In this document: in pieces, positions 44,301-57,600 of the stretch | Position numbering within the stretch: the first letter of the stretch is position 1 | Layout of the letters: each line of letters starts with the position of its first letter | Assembly: GCA_037903355.1 (NCBI GenBank) | Contig: JBAJFE010000023.1 | Coordinates: 1,116,001 to 1,180,000, forward strand | Length of the DNA stretch: 64,000 nucleotides | Direction: 5' to 3' | Origin: Trichuris trichiura | Lineage: Eukaryota; Nematoda; Enoplea; Trichinellida; Trichuridae | Notes under the pieces: model-generated | Told to the model about the DNA's origin: nothing | The model's input: only the letters and a program-made list of their open reading frames with translations | The model's database searches: none | Made by a program: the position numbers and the translations under genes

Positions 44301-47300
44301 AACCTATTCGACCAATGGTATTATCCTCCGGTTCAACTCTATCACATACGAAATCAAGGCAGAATTCTTGTTTGTGCCCTGGTTTGTGGAACAGTTTCGA
44401 CAAGGCTGTGGTTACAATAGTGATTTTGTCGTCTTCAGCGATGGCCACTTTTGGCTCAATAAGAACAAAGAATAAGTGAATAGCTGCTTAACTATTACAC
44501 AGTCTCTGTGAGCAAAAGCAGTGCCAGAAATTCACACAGCATATTTTAAATGTTAACGGGTCACCAAATAAGTTTCGTATGAATATGGCTGTAGTCGTCT
44601 GAGCAATGTCAGCTTACGTTCTGCGTGATCATTGCATTGCACGTCTGAAATACATATTTCAAGTCAGATGACATTTGTAATTTGAACGCAATGCTGATTC
44701 ATGTTCACAGATTTGATTGTCCTGCACGTTATATGACTGCCGAATCCGGACTTGGGTGAGTGTGCGACGTCGTTTTCTAATAGTGGAATAATCTGCATAA
44801 TGCGCACATATGAGGCCATCCAATGCATTGGCACACTTTACAGTGAAAACCATAGTTCCCTGACGATCTCTGTTGTTGCATGTGCGTAAAACAAAATCAA
44901 GACGTTGCTTTGGTCGACTTTATAATACCGCCCGAATGTTGAAGTCTCGAGTTCCTGGCTAACATGGAGCGGCCAGTGGGCGGTCACGTTGTTGGCTATA
45001 CCTCTTTGCTCATGGCAAGCCCACTACTCCTCGCGGATAACAGACGCAGTAGAGGAACCGATACAAAGCCATTCTCTGGAACAGGCGTACTGTTGTTTCC
45101 AATGTATATTCTCTACCGCCGTGAAGAACACGCTCTTTGCTTAGACGGCTGTCCTCGACGACCTTGCCTGCCTTCAAGGAGTCGTTGTGAAAGCAAGCTC
45201 ATTCTTCTGTGCCATTCGGCTGATCGGCTCCCATCGAAGAAATTTACAGCTTTGGCGGTTGACAATGAAGAAATGCATGTAGGAGAAATGGAAAGCTAAT
45301 GCTTGCAGCTTCCGTATGACATACGGTGTCACGCCTTTGAGCACAGAGAGAATCAGCTATAGTACGTCGTGACTGACACCCAACTCCTTTGGACCACGAC
45401 CGGCTTTGTCACTATTGTAACAGCAGCACCGAAACGTTTTGCTGATGCGTCGAACGTCGTCTACCGGTGGAATTCCAACGCAGTGACGCTATATGTTCAC
45501 ATGGAAAATGTCTCTTTTCTCCACTTAACCTATGACACAACATGAAAGCCAATCTGCAACGTAGTCGCCGCAACGCTTCGATTGGTGAAGCAGATGTGCT
45601 TAGCCTTACGCTCTAAAGCTTTCCTCGACATGACGCGGTTAGTGGCTGCTGTGCCGGCAAGAGTACGTGTCCTCAGATTGCTTAAGCGGTACTGCAAGTG
45701 TCAGTACATTCTATATGAGAAATGACGAGGAAATCCACGGTCGTGTTAGAATTTCCCTCCGTTGCCAGCGTTTAGCCTTTCGCATGTCTGCTTTCGGCAT
45801 TTCCCTTTCATGGAAACCACACTGGAAACAGCAAGAACTATGAGATTGGTTTTGTGATCTGCAGTTTCTCAAAGCTAAAATGGTTTACTGTCGACGACAT
45901 TTCTCACTCTAAGTGCCAATGTAGAGTCCAAGCTGCCGTTACACATACTGGAATTCTCTTTGTGATATCCCGTGCATACTGTGACGAAGGAGTCGAAGTG
46001 TCGATATTCAATGAAGATTCAAATCGCGTGAGGTTCAATTCCTGTGTTTTTCAAAAGCTGAAAGGAAGTAATTTTCTATACGGTATGTATACACTAATGG
46101 CTCGTATCTCGTATAGTTTCTAACTATTTCTGTGCATCAGTGCGTTAGCACGATGTGTGTACTCAAAAGTAATTCTCTGCCATTCATTGTCGTCTTCAGC
46201 TGATAATATACTTCAACGGATGATTAGGCGAGGCACCGCCGTGCATGTACGTAATAGCGGAACGCAACGACGCAACTGCAAAAAAATTGGATGCTTTGTT
46301 CCGTGCGCTGTTGCAATTTGGTTTAATGCGAACGGATGCCTGAAACTGTTCATCATAGACAACCTTATCACGCAAAGGAATATCTAAAAGATAAGAAAGC
46401 TGAAGTGGTTTCTTCAAGCATGTTGCTTCTGTTAATCGCCCAGGCGTGATTAGTTCATACAGGCCGTTAGCTGATTATGGAGGTGCTCTTTGCTGAAATC
46501 GACTCGCGTGCTTCATTAGCTGCTCACTGATGAAATGACTGAATGTATTCGCGTCTGTTTCACAGAAAGATTGCTTTTGTGTAGAGAAATGAAAGGTTGG
46601 CCAAGTCATTGGACATGTTGTCATCGATGAATCTGGTTTGAATGTTCTTTGCACAGAATTGAAGATGAAGTTGAACAAAACGAAAGATGTTTCTTGGATG
46701 GCTCAAAGTCTGATTGCTGCCTGTATGCATGCGAGTCGGCATTTCGCTCTTTTACCAGAAGTCCGCCTGGCATAAGTTCTCTAACAGTATGTGCGGCCAA
46801 TTTTTGAGCAGTGGATGCCAACGATTAGAAATTTATAGGCGAGCAGGTGAAGGCTTCAGTAGACGTGCTGGTTAAAGCTGACGGTTTGTCCAGTGCCGGA
46901 TTGGACAATACTTAATTATGTGAGATCATCCAAGCATCTGACCAATGGTTTTGCTGGTCGATCTGGTACACGTGTCACGTTGGTGATCGCGCATTGGGGA
47001 TGGCAGATTCTGTGAGTGTTGCATAAGCTCACCGAAGAAAAATCAGGCGTATTGTAGCAGAAGAGCTTCATTACTGCTTGCGACCGGTTTTCCAATGAGC
47101 ACACTTCTCTCTAACCGAATAGGACGTTAAAATCACGCTATGAGATGCAGTTGTGTGCAAACATGTAATCGATTCTGCAGCCTCTGTTGCATCCTTCAAC
47201 AGCCGCACGGGATGTTCAAAGATATAACCGAAGTAGCGATTACTGTCTACTAGACGCTCCTGAGCAGCGAAAGAGTCCTCGTTCACATTCTCGGACGCAC

Positions 47301-50300
47301 TGGTTCGTGCCAGTAAAGGAGAGGCTGCATGCTGCTTGTTGCAGCCATTTCACCGTCTTCCATCATGTAACAAAGAAGCAAAATAGTACGGCCATCTTGT
47401 CGGCGTATGCTGCTCCGTGATGTGTGGTTGAACGTTCACAGAAGTGTTCCTATGTTGGAGACTACCGCATTACGCCGATTAAGTTACGGTGGCTAAATGC
47501 TCCCTGCAAGTGCCTGAACTCCTTGAATGTATACTGAGCCTTCAAGAAAGTCAGATGGCGGACAAAAAGAGAAACCTTTCCAAGTTTTCACCTTCTGTAG
47601 GAAACGATCATTTCATCATGATCAATCGCGTCCAGTCGCTGAAGCAAATTTCTAGTTCTCCCTTGGGAGCTTTCTTTTGTGTTCTGATTCCTTCGACTCG
47701 TGAATGAATACATTCAGCGCTGCGTCTTGCAGCTGCTAGAATTTCATTGGCTTTACTTTGTACAACTTCTTGAAGTCTTTGGAGAGCGTGTTTCTGTTGC
47801 AGGTACGTATATGAAAGTGTATGCTATCTCATACAGTTTCTGTATGCTTCACTGTTGCAAGATGCCATGCTTTATGATATGAAAACCGCGACAACTTAAC
47901 AGTATACGTTAAAACATGGGTTCGTGAGGTTACCAGTGGTTCAAATAGAAGCAGTACACCTATGAGGTGATATTTTGCTACGGCATGCCGTCGTTTCAGC
48001 AAGCTATGCCAGTGAAACGACTGACTATTCAGTCGCGATGTTTATGCCCATGTCTCTAGCCAGTGGATTGCTGATAACGTCGAGTCATGTAAATCGGTTT
48101 TTGTTGGCCGTCTATTTGATAAAGCAATGGAATTTTGGTACGATTCTGCGAATACGTGTTTTAAATTCTCTTGAGGACAAAAGAACGTTTGAATACTAAC
48201 GCAACCTCCAAAAGCTTTCCCATTTTGGTTACCGGGGGCTTACTTCTGGCAGTGCTGTTCAAGAGAGTACCGTTTCTTCACATTTCTAACTGTTTCAGTC
48301 TTCAACGTCCAGAACCATTATGGTTTCAAGCTTATCGAGTGTTCTTCAAGGAATCATTATTTCTTCTGCAACGTCGTTTTTGAGCAAGTGTAGAGTGAGT
48401 TTTGTTCTGTTAGTCACTGTCTGTAACGCCTTCCAGGTGATTTTGCTAAGTGTATCGAATTAAGCATTATGGATGTTAAGTCAATTTGGCACTTTCAGCA
48501 AGTATCTGTAGCAGTGGAAACGTGATAACAAAGACTACTTACTGTTCGGGCTGCTTATGCTGACTTCGCAAGCTTTACGGCTCAGAACGAACGGTTTCCA
48601 GCATTGGTTATATCTGCCAGAAGTGACATATCTTTGTGGAAGATGCATTCTTGTTGGTCACTTTGCGAAGTTTTCAAGAGATACGCTTTTCGCAATTGTA
48701 TTTGTGTTTGTTCCCTCTATATCACCGATGGACTTTTGTTCTCTGAAGTTTTGTCGACTGCAGTGCTTCTGAACATCGCTTGTAGGTACTGTGTCTTGAT
48801 ATCGTCGAGTATATTGCGTGCTCTTGAACATGTGCGGTACTATTGAAGGTTCTCCTTTACTCTGCATGGGAACAATGGTCAGGCGAGTCACAAAGTTCCC
48901 AGATGTATCAAACTCTTTCCGTCAATGCCCATCAGAGATGTAAGTGCAGCCTTTCTTGAATCGCCACGACTTGAGCAGGTCCGTCTGTTCCACTGCGAAA
49001 GTTGCTTGAAGTGCAGAGTAGACCCGTTTTGTGCTTTTGAAGAAAACGGAACTTTGTGAGATTTCACCTTTTCTAATCATCGCGAGAAATTGATCGTCCT
49101 TGTTGCTGTATCTCAACTCTCGCAAGGTCAACTAAACGAAATGGCCAAAATATTGCTGAGGGAACGATTGTGTGTGATTGAAACAGATGTTAAACAGCGG
49201 AAGTGGAAATAGCACTTGTCGACCCTGTTGTGTTTTGATGGAGTATGTTCGTCGTTTGTGCTTTTGTTCGGTGTAGAACATTGTGGAAGTTCTCCTGAGG
49301 CACTTTTACGACAATGTTCAACTACTGTTTAGTTTGCTACAGTTATGGAGCATACGGCGAAGAATCATGTGTTTCTATCAGTGTGCAAAGGGCAGTATGC
49401 AGCGGAAATTTGTATTTCTACTGGGACGATGTTTGAACATACGATTAGTGTCAATGGGTTTCCGAAATCGTTGGTCTTGTCCAGCGTAGCGTAGCATTGC
49501 TATGTTTTCCTGGAAATTCGCACTGATTCAGGCATTAGCGTTGTATGTTAGATTCTCCGTATGAGTATCAAGAATGGATGTAAGAGAAGCTGGAAATTGG
49601 CCAGTGTGAAGTTTGCGTAAGCAGTGGGATCTTTGTAGTTGAAGTATTCCATGTTCTCAATGGTTCACGGTGAAGTTTATCTTGGTAGCGCTTGGCGTTC
49701 TGAGTCGAACACTTGTGCCTTCTCGGAGTACTCCTAACGAGACCGTCAACTTGCTGCGTCGATAGTTCCCTTCGAACAACAAATTGTGGATAAGCAGGAG
49801 AACTGTCAAAGTTAGCTCGCTAGACAAGCTGTGTCGTCTGTACAGCTATTTGAACTAAATTCGGTTCTACATGGGTAATCATCCTAAAGGCTTCACCAAA
49901 GTTAGTTTCCTGATCGGTAAGTTTATGAAAACGTATCCGCTGTGTCGTAGTTTCTATTTGCTTTGTTATTGCTAGACCCTTTTGTTTATGGTATGCAGAC
50001 CGATCGCTATGGGAGTGTCTATGGTCTGCAGGAGTATCCAAAGGAATCAGCCGGAGGTTGGTCAACTATTTTGCGGGGCACTCCATGTGGCCATGTAAAG
50101 ATCGTTCGATGTTACTCAACTCCACTTCAATCAGTTACTTCATTGCATGTGGTGCCTGCACCTATGATTCGTCTGAGAGGTCATTTTAAAACAATCAGCT
50201 GCCAGTCAAGGAATTCTGACAGCAGTTATTTGGTTAGACCGCTGTAGTCCTTCCTGCACCAGTTTTTTCTTGGATGAAGTCTGAAAGCGAAATGATGCAC

Positions 50301-51654
50301 ACTGTAAATTAACAGCTGCTGACCTTGCATGGGCAGGGAACGCTTCACGTTGAACGGCATAAATAGTTTCCATTTCTTAACCGCAGTGGTTGAAGTGGGC
50401 TTTATCCATCGCGAAAGTGTGAGCATAATCAGCTTTGGACGTTTTTCCTTCAACTTTATTCCGTGATTAGTGGGAGAGACGGTTGTAAGGATATTCTGCT
50501 TTCATGAAAATAGAATATGGTTTGGCAAAAAGTACCTTTGATGTTTCTGGTTTGTGGAAGTGGAAGTACTTGGTTTACAATTAAAGCGTCCCTTGACTAG
50601 CTGGCTCACTCAACCGTTCAAGTTATGTTCACACTATTCAGTGGGGTTTGCTACTCTTCAAACAATAGCTTAAGTAAGAGATAGAAAGTTCGTTGCTGGA
50701 GATTCAAGCTGTGTTGTGGACCTTTGACTTCGGATGAAAGCGTAAGTTTGACTATTTCGTTGCTTTTGCTCGCGTCGCTTAGTTTTTGATGCATAAGAAA
50801 GACATACCGACTACTATGTTGGATGTGCAAAGTATTGTACGACGTACATGCGCTTTGTTGACCATCTTAGAGCACTATGCATAACAATAGCAGCTGGTTT
50901 GCAATCCTTTCGCTTTCAGAATGGCCTGTTTGCACGTACGTCCTAAAACTTTTGAATTATTCTCCATTTGCATGTCCTGGGCATCCTGGAATATATGCGC
51001 AGCAAAACTTGGATTGATAAAAGACATGTGTTTAAGCTTAAGATGCAGACCTTTCCTCTACCTGATGCAGTTAGTGGCTGCTTATCCGACAAGTATAAGT
51101 GTGCTCAGATTGCTTCCCTGGTGTTACTGGTGCGAGTACATTTTGTACCACGAAAGAAGACGAAAGATACGGTCATGTTGGTACTTCGCTCTCTGCGGCA
51201 AGCGTATAGTCTTTCACATGTCTACTTTTGGCGTTTCCGTTTCATGGAAACCACTCTGAACATCGGAAGAACTGGGAAAAGTTTACTTCTGAATAGTTTA
51301 CTGTTGCACGATGCCGCCGTTTACAATATGATGACTGTGACAAGTTAACAGCAATTTTTAAGACATCAGTTCATGAAGTAATCAGTTGCTCAAAAGCGAA
51401 CACTGCATACATGAGATGATCACTTGTTAAAACAAGTCTTCGTTTCAGCAAGCTCTGCAGCTGCAACGATTAACTGGCAGGTGCTGGCTGATGTTTGCAG
51501 ACATGTCTGCCGCCAGTGGATTGCTGATAAGGTCGTCTAATCATGAACGCTTTGAGGAAACCATTTCCTCTTTTCTGCACGAATAGAATGTTAGTGTTTC
51601 TGGTAGCGTCTGTGCTGGCTTCTACTTTAGTCGTTTCGTCATTGTTGGTTCGTG
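41380..51654. repeat. Tandem array, higher-order unit 1
   Basis: Sequence from about 41380 on reappears from about 51655 on in the same orientation. The offset is about 10.27 kb at the start, then about 9.8 kb near 44.9 kb and 9.487 kb beyond 46 kb, because of indels. Within the unit, the stretch near 45.6 kb (TTAGTGGCTGCT...CTCAGATTGCTT) is itself related to that near 51.07 kb, and 47.9-48.1 kb is related to 51.35-51.55 kb. The unit is therefore built from older, diverged sub-repeats. Short frames in one copy are broken in the other, so I read it as non-coding. Confidence 0.85.
41652..41739. repeat. 44-bp direct repeat, two copies
   Basis: Two adjacent copies begin TCACGAGGAA and end GTGGCCAAACTGACCAA (41652-41695 and 41696-41739) with a few mismatches. 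Confidence 0.85.
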
Positions 51655-54600
51655 AAAAAGCGTTTATTCGACTGACCGCATTGTCTTTACATCTGTTCAA
51701 TTTAATTGCAGCGAGGAAAGCATATACTGTCTGTGGTCATTTTCAATTTCAGTGCACTGTTGAAGGCGGACAGCAAACTCAATGAACTAATGGAAACTAA
51801 CACTCATGTGTTGTTTCCATTGCCGCTTTGCTCGTTGATTGATCATTCGGTACGTACAAGACATTGAAGCAGTTTTGAAATGCTGAAATCTCGGAAGCAG
51901 AAGCTTTTAATCGACGCTATAACTTCGATTCTTTTGCGAAATGAATCCGCCATAGTGTTCGGAGCTCGCCTTTCCCGAGAAACAACTTCTGCAAATGTTA
52001 CTACCAGCATACTTGCTATTCGGAAAATCTGTAGGACAAGTTATGGAGTGTTTTGTGGAAACGCTGAAAGCTCAAATGTTTCATGTGGGCGAATGTTCAG
52101 CGCTCCTCTGTGCCTAGAAACATTTACGCAATTCAACGGCGACCTCAGCTATTTACTTTGTTTGATCAAGTTGGTGCGCTACAGCGTGCAACATTTCACG
52201 TCACATGAAAAAGGCGAACTTTCCTGGTGACCTCCACTTGACCTCGTTGGAGTACTGAGCAGTTATGGTCACATGTGGCTCATTATCACACGTCATAGTG
52301 AAGTTCCATCTCATGGCGGTCACATGATAGTCCGCAGTGGTAAACAACGTTTGGTTAACGTCCCTTCCGGCGCTACTGCACAGGGTAATTTTTCCCAATG
52401 ATGCTTAGTTGAACATTTGTGAGCGGTCGCCCATTTGGATGTGTTAATGTTATTCTGTTGAACAAAATAACCATACTTATTATGAGCAGAGCAGAGAGCT
52501 GTGCACATGTCTGGTTTGCTGCCGTCTTTCAATCCTGTGCAGTCAACGCAGGTCCGTCTATGAAGTTGCGGTGAACATCTCTTGAAACGGTGACTATAAT
52601 GCTGAAATCTGAACTAATAGTGCTCAGTGGTATACTACTATTACTATTCGTCGTCGATCTCGATTGACGCTGTTCTCCCGCTGACTTCCAAATCATGATT
52701 TGTTCCCATTTCCTGTGTCATGAAAAGCGAACACGTAGCTTGATTACTCCACACGTCACGTCAAAGCGCACTGAAAAGACAAGGTGCTGTTTGGGTATTC
52801 AGAAAACCACACTGAACCTTTCGAAGTTACAATGGCAAAAACTGATAGCTTTGCCTGGCAGAATGGCTTATGTCCAATGTGTGCGCTGAAAGAATAACTG
52901 ATGAAGAGAGAAGCAGGTGTGAAAAATGGAACTCAGCGATGGAACAAACAAAGCATAAAACAGCAATAAACTAAGTCGGCTATAAAGAAGAACAGCAAAT
53001 TAAAGCGAAGCAGTTGTGTCTATGGTATGGAAGCAGCGATCCCACTTTACAAACCTGTAATGCAATTACCCTACATGGGCGTCAGCGGACTGGTAACAGT
53101 ATGCTGCCAGCAGCCCAGTCATGTAAGGTGCTGCTTGCACTCAAGTGAGAGTGCCTATGGTGAAAGATACTGACTCAGCATTGATATTTTTGTCATACCT
53201 ACGACTACTGCGACTGACACGTTTCCGCTACCAGATGAAATTTCGCCATACATTCTGGTATCGAAAAGTCGCATTACCTGTGAAAGGCTGGCAAGAGGTG
53301 AAACTATGAGAGTGTGACTTACAGTTGATTTGTGCCTTCCGTTAACTGCTACCATACGAGAGAACTGAGGTCAGGCAACTGAAATTTTGGCGGTGCAACC
53401 ACAGAAGCGCTTGCCGCTCTTGCATATTTCCGCTAGTCCAAAGAACTCACTCCATTATCTGCGCTGAAGAAAAGTTGCAATTCTGGTTGGTTCCTGGAAG
53501 GATGTGCATGCTGACCGTCCAGCTAAATGGCTTCGAATAACCACCCAGTTTGTGAATTGACATGACTGAGCATCCCAACTGTGGAGAACTACGGGCAGTC
53601 TTGACCAACTCTCCTTCTCTGTTGCTTTCATGTCCGTGAAAAGTTTCTTTTCAGGTTTGTTCTTTCCATGTTGGTAAGCTTGTGCACTGTTCATCGGTGT
53701 GTTTTTGAGTGCCTTATCGAGGTTTTCCCGCAGGTTACTAATACTGATCCGCGCACTCATCAGTGCTGCTGGCACTTTCAGGACGTCACTGTTGAATACT
53801 GAACACAACATTAAGGCTTCTACGAAGAAGCCAACATGTGCAGTGGAGACTGAATTCTTTGGAACTTACATAGACGTTACGAGTGGGAGACAAATGTGGG
53901 CTCCTTTATTTTCACGTTGTGCTGCTACATCAATGGTGCATCCCAAATACTGCCAAACGCCAATGAGAGAAGGCGGCTGCTCGCTTCACATGAGATTCAT
54001 CCACCCCTTTTACAGTGCAGATTCTGCGTGTCAATGGATGCAAACTAAAATAATCCTTCCATGGAAAACAGTGAAGTGTGCTCTGAAAGCATATTCCTCC
54101 AATGTTGTTGTCCTCCCACTCAATTCTACCACATACGAAGTCAACGGAGAATTCTTTGCGCTTTTGTGCAACAGTTTCGACAATGCTGTGGTTACGACAT
54201 TGAACTTGTCGTTTCGAACGATGACCAATTTTGACTCAATAAGAACAAAGAAAAAGTAAATAGCTGCTTACCTATTACACGGTTTCTGTGAACACAAGCT
54301 GTGCCAGACATTCGCCAAGCATATTTTAAATGCTAAATGTTCACCAAATAAGTTTCGTATGAAAATGGTGTTCTGCTGAGCAATGTCGGCTTACATTCTG
54401 CATGATCATTGTGGATTCTTGCTCGTATGAAGTATATATTTCAAGTAGGATGACTTTTGTGAGCTGATCGAAGTGCTGATTCATTTCCACGAAGATTCGA
54501 CTGTCTTGCACTTTATGTGAGTGCTGAATATGGAACTTAATCGGCGTCTGACATCATTTCTAATGGTGGAATAATGTGCACGATGCGCACCTATGAGGCC

Positions 54601-57600
54601 ATTCAATGCATTAGCACACTTTACAGGGAAAACCATAGATCCCTGATCATCTCTGTTATTGCATGTGCGTAAAACAAAATCAAGACGTCGCTTTCGTCGA
54701 CTTATAATACCGCCCGTATGTCGACGTCTCGAAGTCTCGGTTCACATGGAGCGACCAGTGGGTGGTCACGTTGTTGGCTATACCTGATTGCCCATGGCAA
54801 ACCCACTACTCCTCGCTGGTAAACGACGCAGTAGAGGACCTGATACAAAGGCATTCTCCAGAACAGGCGTACTGTTGTTCCCATTTATATTCTCCACCCC
54901 CGTTGCGAACACGCTCTGTGCTTAAACGGTTGTCTTCCATGACTTTGCCCTGCGTTCAAGGAGTCTTTGTTAAAGCAAGTCCAGTCTTCTGTGCCACCTG
55001 ACTGTTGGAGACTCATCGAAGAAATTGACAGCTTTGGCGGCTGGCAATGAAGAAACGCGTGTAGGAGAAAAGAAAAGCTGGTAATAGGGACTTGCGCATG
55101 GCATACGTTTTGTTCAACGCATTTGAGCACAGTTAAGCACTGCTGTAGTACGTCATGACCGACACCCAGTGGCTTTCGACCGCGATTGTCTTCCTCACTA
55201 TCGTGATCACACCATCGGAACACTTTGCTGATGCGCAGAACACCGTCGCGCAGTCGAATTTGAACGCAATAATACTTTACGTCCGTAAAGAAAGTGACTT
55301 ACGCCTTCACTTGGTCTATGCCTGATAGGAAGAAAGCCAGTCTGCATTATAATCGCAGGAAAACTTTGATTGATGAAAGACATGTGTCTATGCTTAAGCT
55401 CAGAAGCTTTTCTGGACATGGTGCAGCTATTGGCTGCTATGGCAACCGTTGCGCGCATTGGTATTCCCTCTGTGATATCCCGTGCATACTGTGACGAAGG
55501 AGTCGAAGTGTCGATATTCAATGAAGATTCAAATCGCGCAAGGTTGAATTCCCATGTTATTCAAAAACCTGAATGGAAGTAATGTTCTTTACGGTAAGCA
55601 TACATTTATGGCTCGTGTCTCGTATAGTTTCTGACGATTTCAATGCATCAGTGCGTTGGCACGATCTGCGTACTCAAAAGTAATTCTCCGCCATTCGCAG
55701 TTGTCTTCAGCCGATAATATACTTCAACGGACGACTAGGCGAGGTACCGTCGTGCATGTATGTCATAGCGGAACGCAATGACGCAACTGCAAAGAAATTA
55801 GATGCTTTTTTCCGTGCGCTGTTTGCAATTAGGACTAATGCAAATGGATGCCTCAAGCTGTTCATCATAGAGAATCTTATCACGCAAAGGATTATCTAAA
55901 AGATAAGAAAGCTGGAATGGTTTCTTGAAGAATGTTGCTTCTGTTAATCGCCCAGGCGTCACCAGTTCATACAGGCTGTTAGCTGAAGTGCTCTTTGCTG
56001 AGATCGACTCGTGTGCTTCATTAGCTGCCCACTGATGAGACGACTGAATGTTTTTACATGTGTTTCACAGAAAGAATGCTTTTGTGTAGAGAAATGAAAG
56101 GTTGGCCAAGTCATTGAACTTGTTGCCATCGATGAACCTGGTTTGAATATTCTTTGTACAGAACAGGAGGTGAAGTTGAACAGCGCGAAAGATGTTCCTT
56201 GGATGGCTCAATGTCCAATTGCTGTCCGTAGGCATGCGAGTTGGCATATTGTTTTTTTTACCACACGTCCGCCTGGCATATGTGCTCTCCCAGTATGTGG
56301 GGCCAAATTCTGAGCAGTGAATGCCAACGATTAAAGACTGGTCGGCCAGCAGGTGAAGACTTCAGTAGACATGCTGGTTAAGGCTAACCGTTTCTCCAAC
56401 GCCGGATTGGACAATACTTAATTAGGTGAGGTCATCCAACCATCTGACCAAAGGTTTTGCTGGTCAGTCAGGTACACATGCCACGTTGGCGACCGCCCAT
56501 TGGAGATGGCAGATTATCTCAGTGTTGGATAAGTTCACCAAACCAAAATCAAGCGTATTGTAGCTGAAGAGCTTCATTACTGCTTGCGTCCGCTGTTCCA
56601 ATAAGCTCGCTTCCCTCTAACTGAATAGGAGGTTAAAATCACGCTATGGGTTGCAGTTGTGAGCGAAGATGTAATCGATTCAACAGCCGCGCGGGACGTA
56701 TAAAGATATAACTGAAGTGGCGATTTTTGTTCTACTGGACGTTCTTGAGCAGCGAAAGAATCCTCGTTCACATACTCGGACGCACTGGCTTGTGACACTG
56801 AAGGAGAAGCTCCATGCAGCTTGTTTCAGCTATTTCACTGTCTTCCGTCGTCTAACAAAGAAGCAAAACAATACGGTCATCTTGTCAGCGTATGCTGCTC
56901 CGTGTTTAGTGGTTAAACGTTCACAGAAGTGTTCCTATGTTGGAGGCTACCGCGTCACGCCGATTAAATTGCAGTAGCTAATTGCTCCCTGCAAGTGCCC
57001 GAACTCGTTGAATGTATATTGAGCCTTCACGAAAGTCAGATGGCGGACAAGCAGCAACACCTTTCCAAGGTTTCACCTTCCGTAGGAAACGATGTTTTTA
57101 TGATGATTAATGGCGTCCAGTCGCTGAAACAAACTTCTAGTTCTCCCTTGGGAGCTTTCACTTGTTTTATGATTCATTCGACTCGTGAATGAATACATTC
57201 AGTGCTGCGTTTTGCAGATGCTTGAATTTCATTGACTTTGTTTTCTACAACTTTTTGAAGTCTTTGGAGAGCGTGTTTCTGTTGCAGGTACGTATATGAA
57301 AGTATATGCTATCCCTTAAAGTTTCTGATTGCTTCACTGTTGCAGGATGCCTTGATCTATGATATGAGAACTGCGACAAGTATGCGTTAAAACATGGGTT
57401 CTTGAGGTTACCAGTGGTTCAAACAGAAGCCGTACATCTATGAGGTGATATTTTGTTACGGTATGCTGTCGTTCCAGCAAGCTATGCCAGTGAAACGACT
57501 GACTATTCAGTAGTGTTGCTTATGCCAATGTCTCTAGCCAGTGGATTGCTGGTAACGTCGAGTCATGTAAACCGGTTTTTGTTGGCCGTCTATTTGATAA

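Noticed and set aside
44964..45299. 111-codon frame starting with ATG in array unit 1
   Set aside because: The matching place in unit 2 (from about 54747) is broken by frame changes, so the frame is not conserved between copies.
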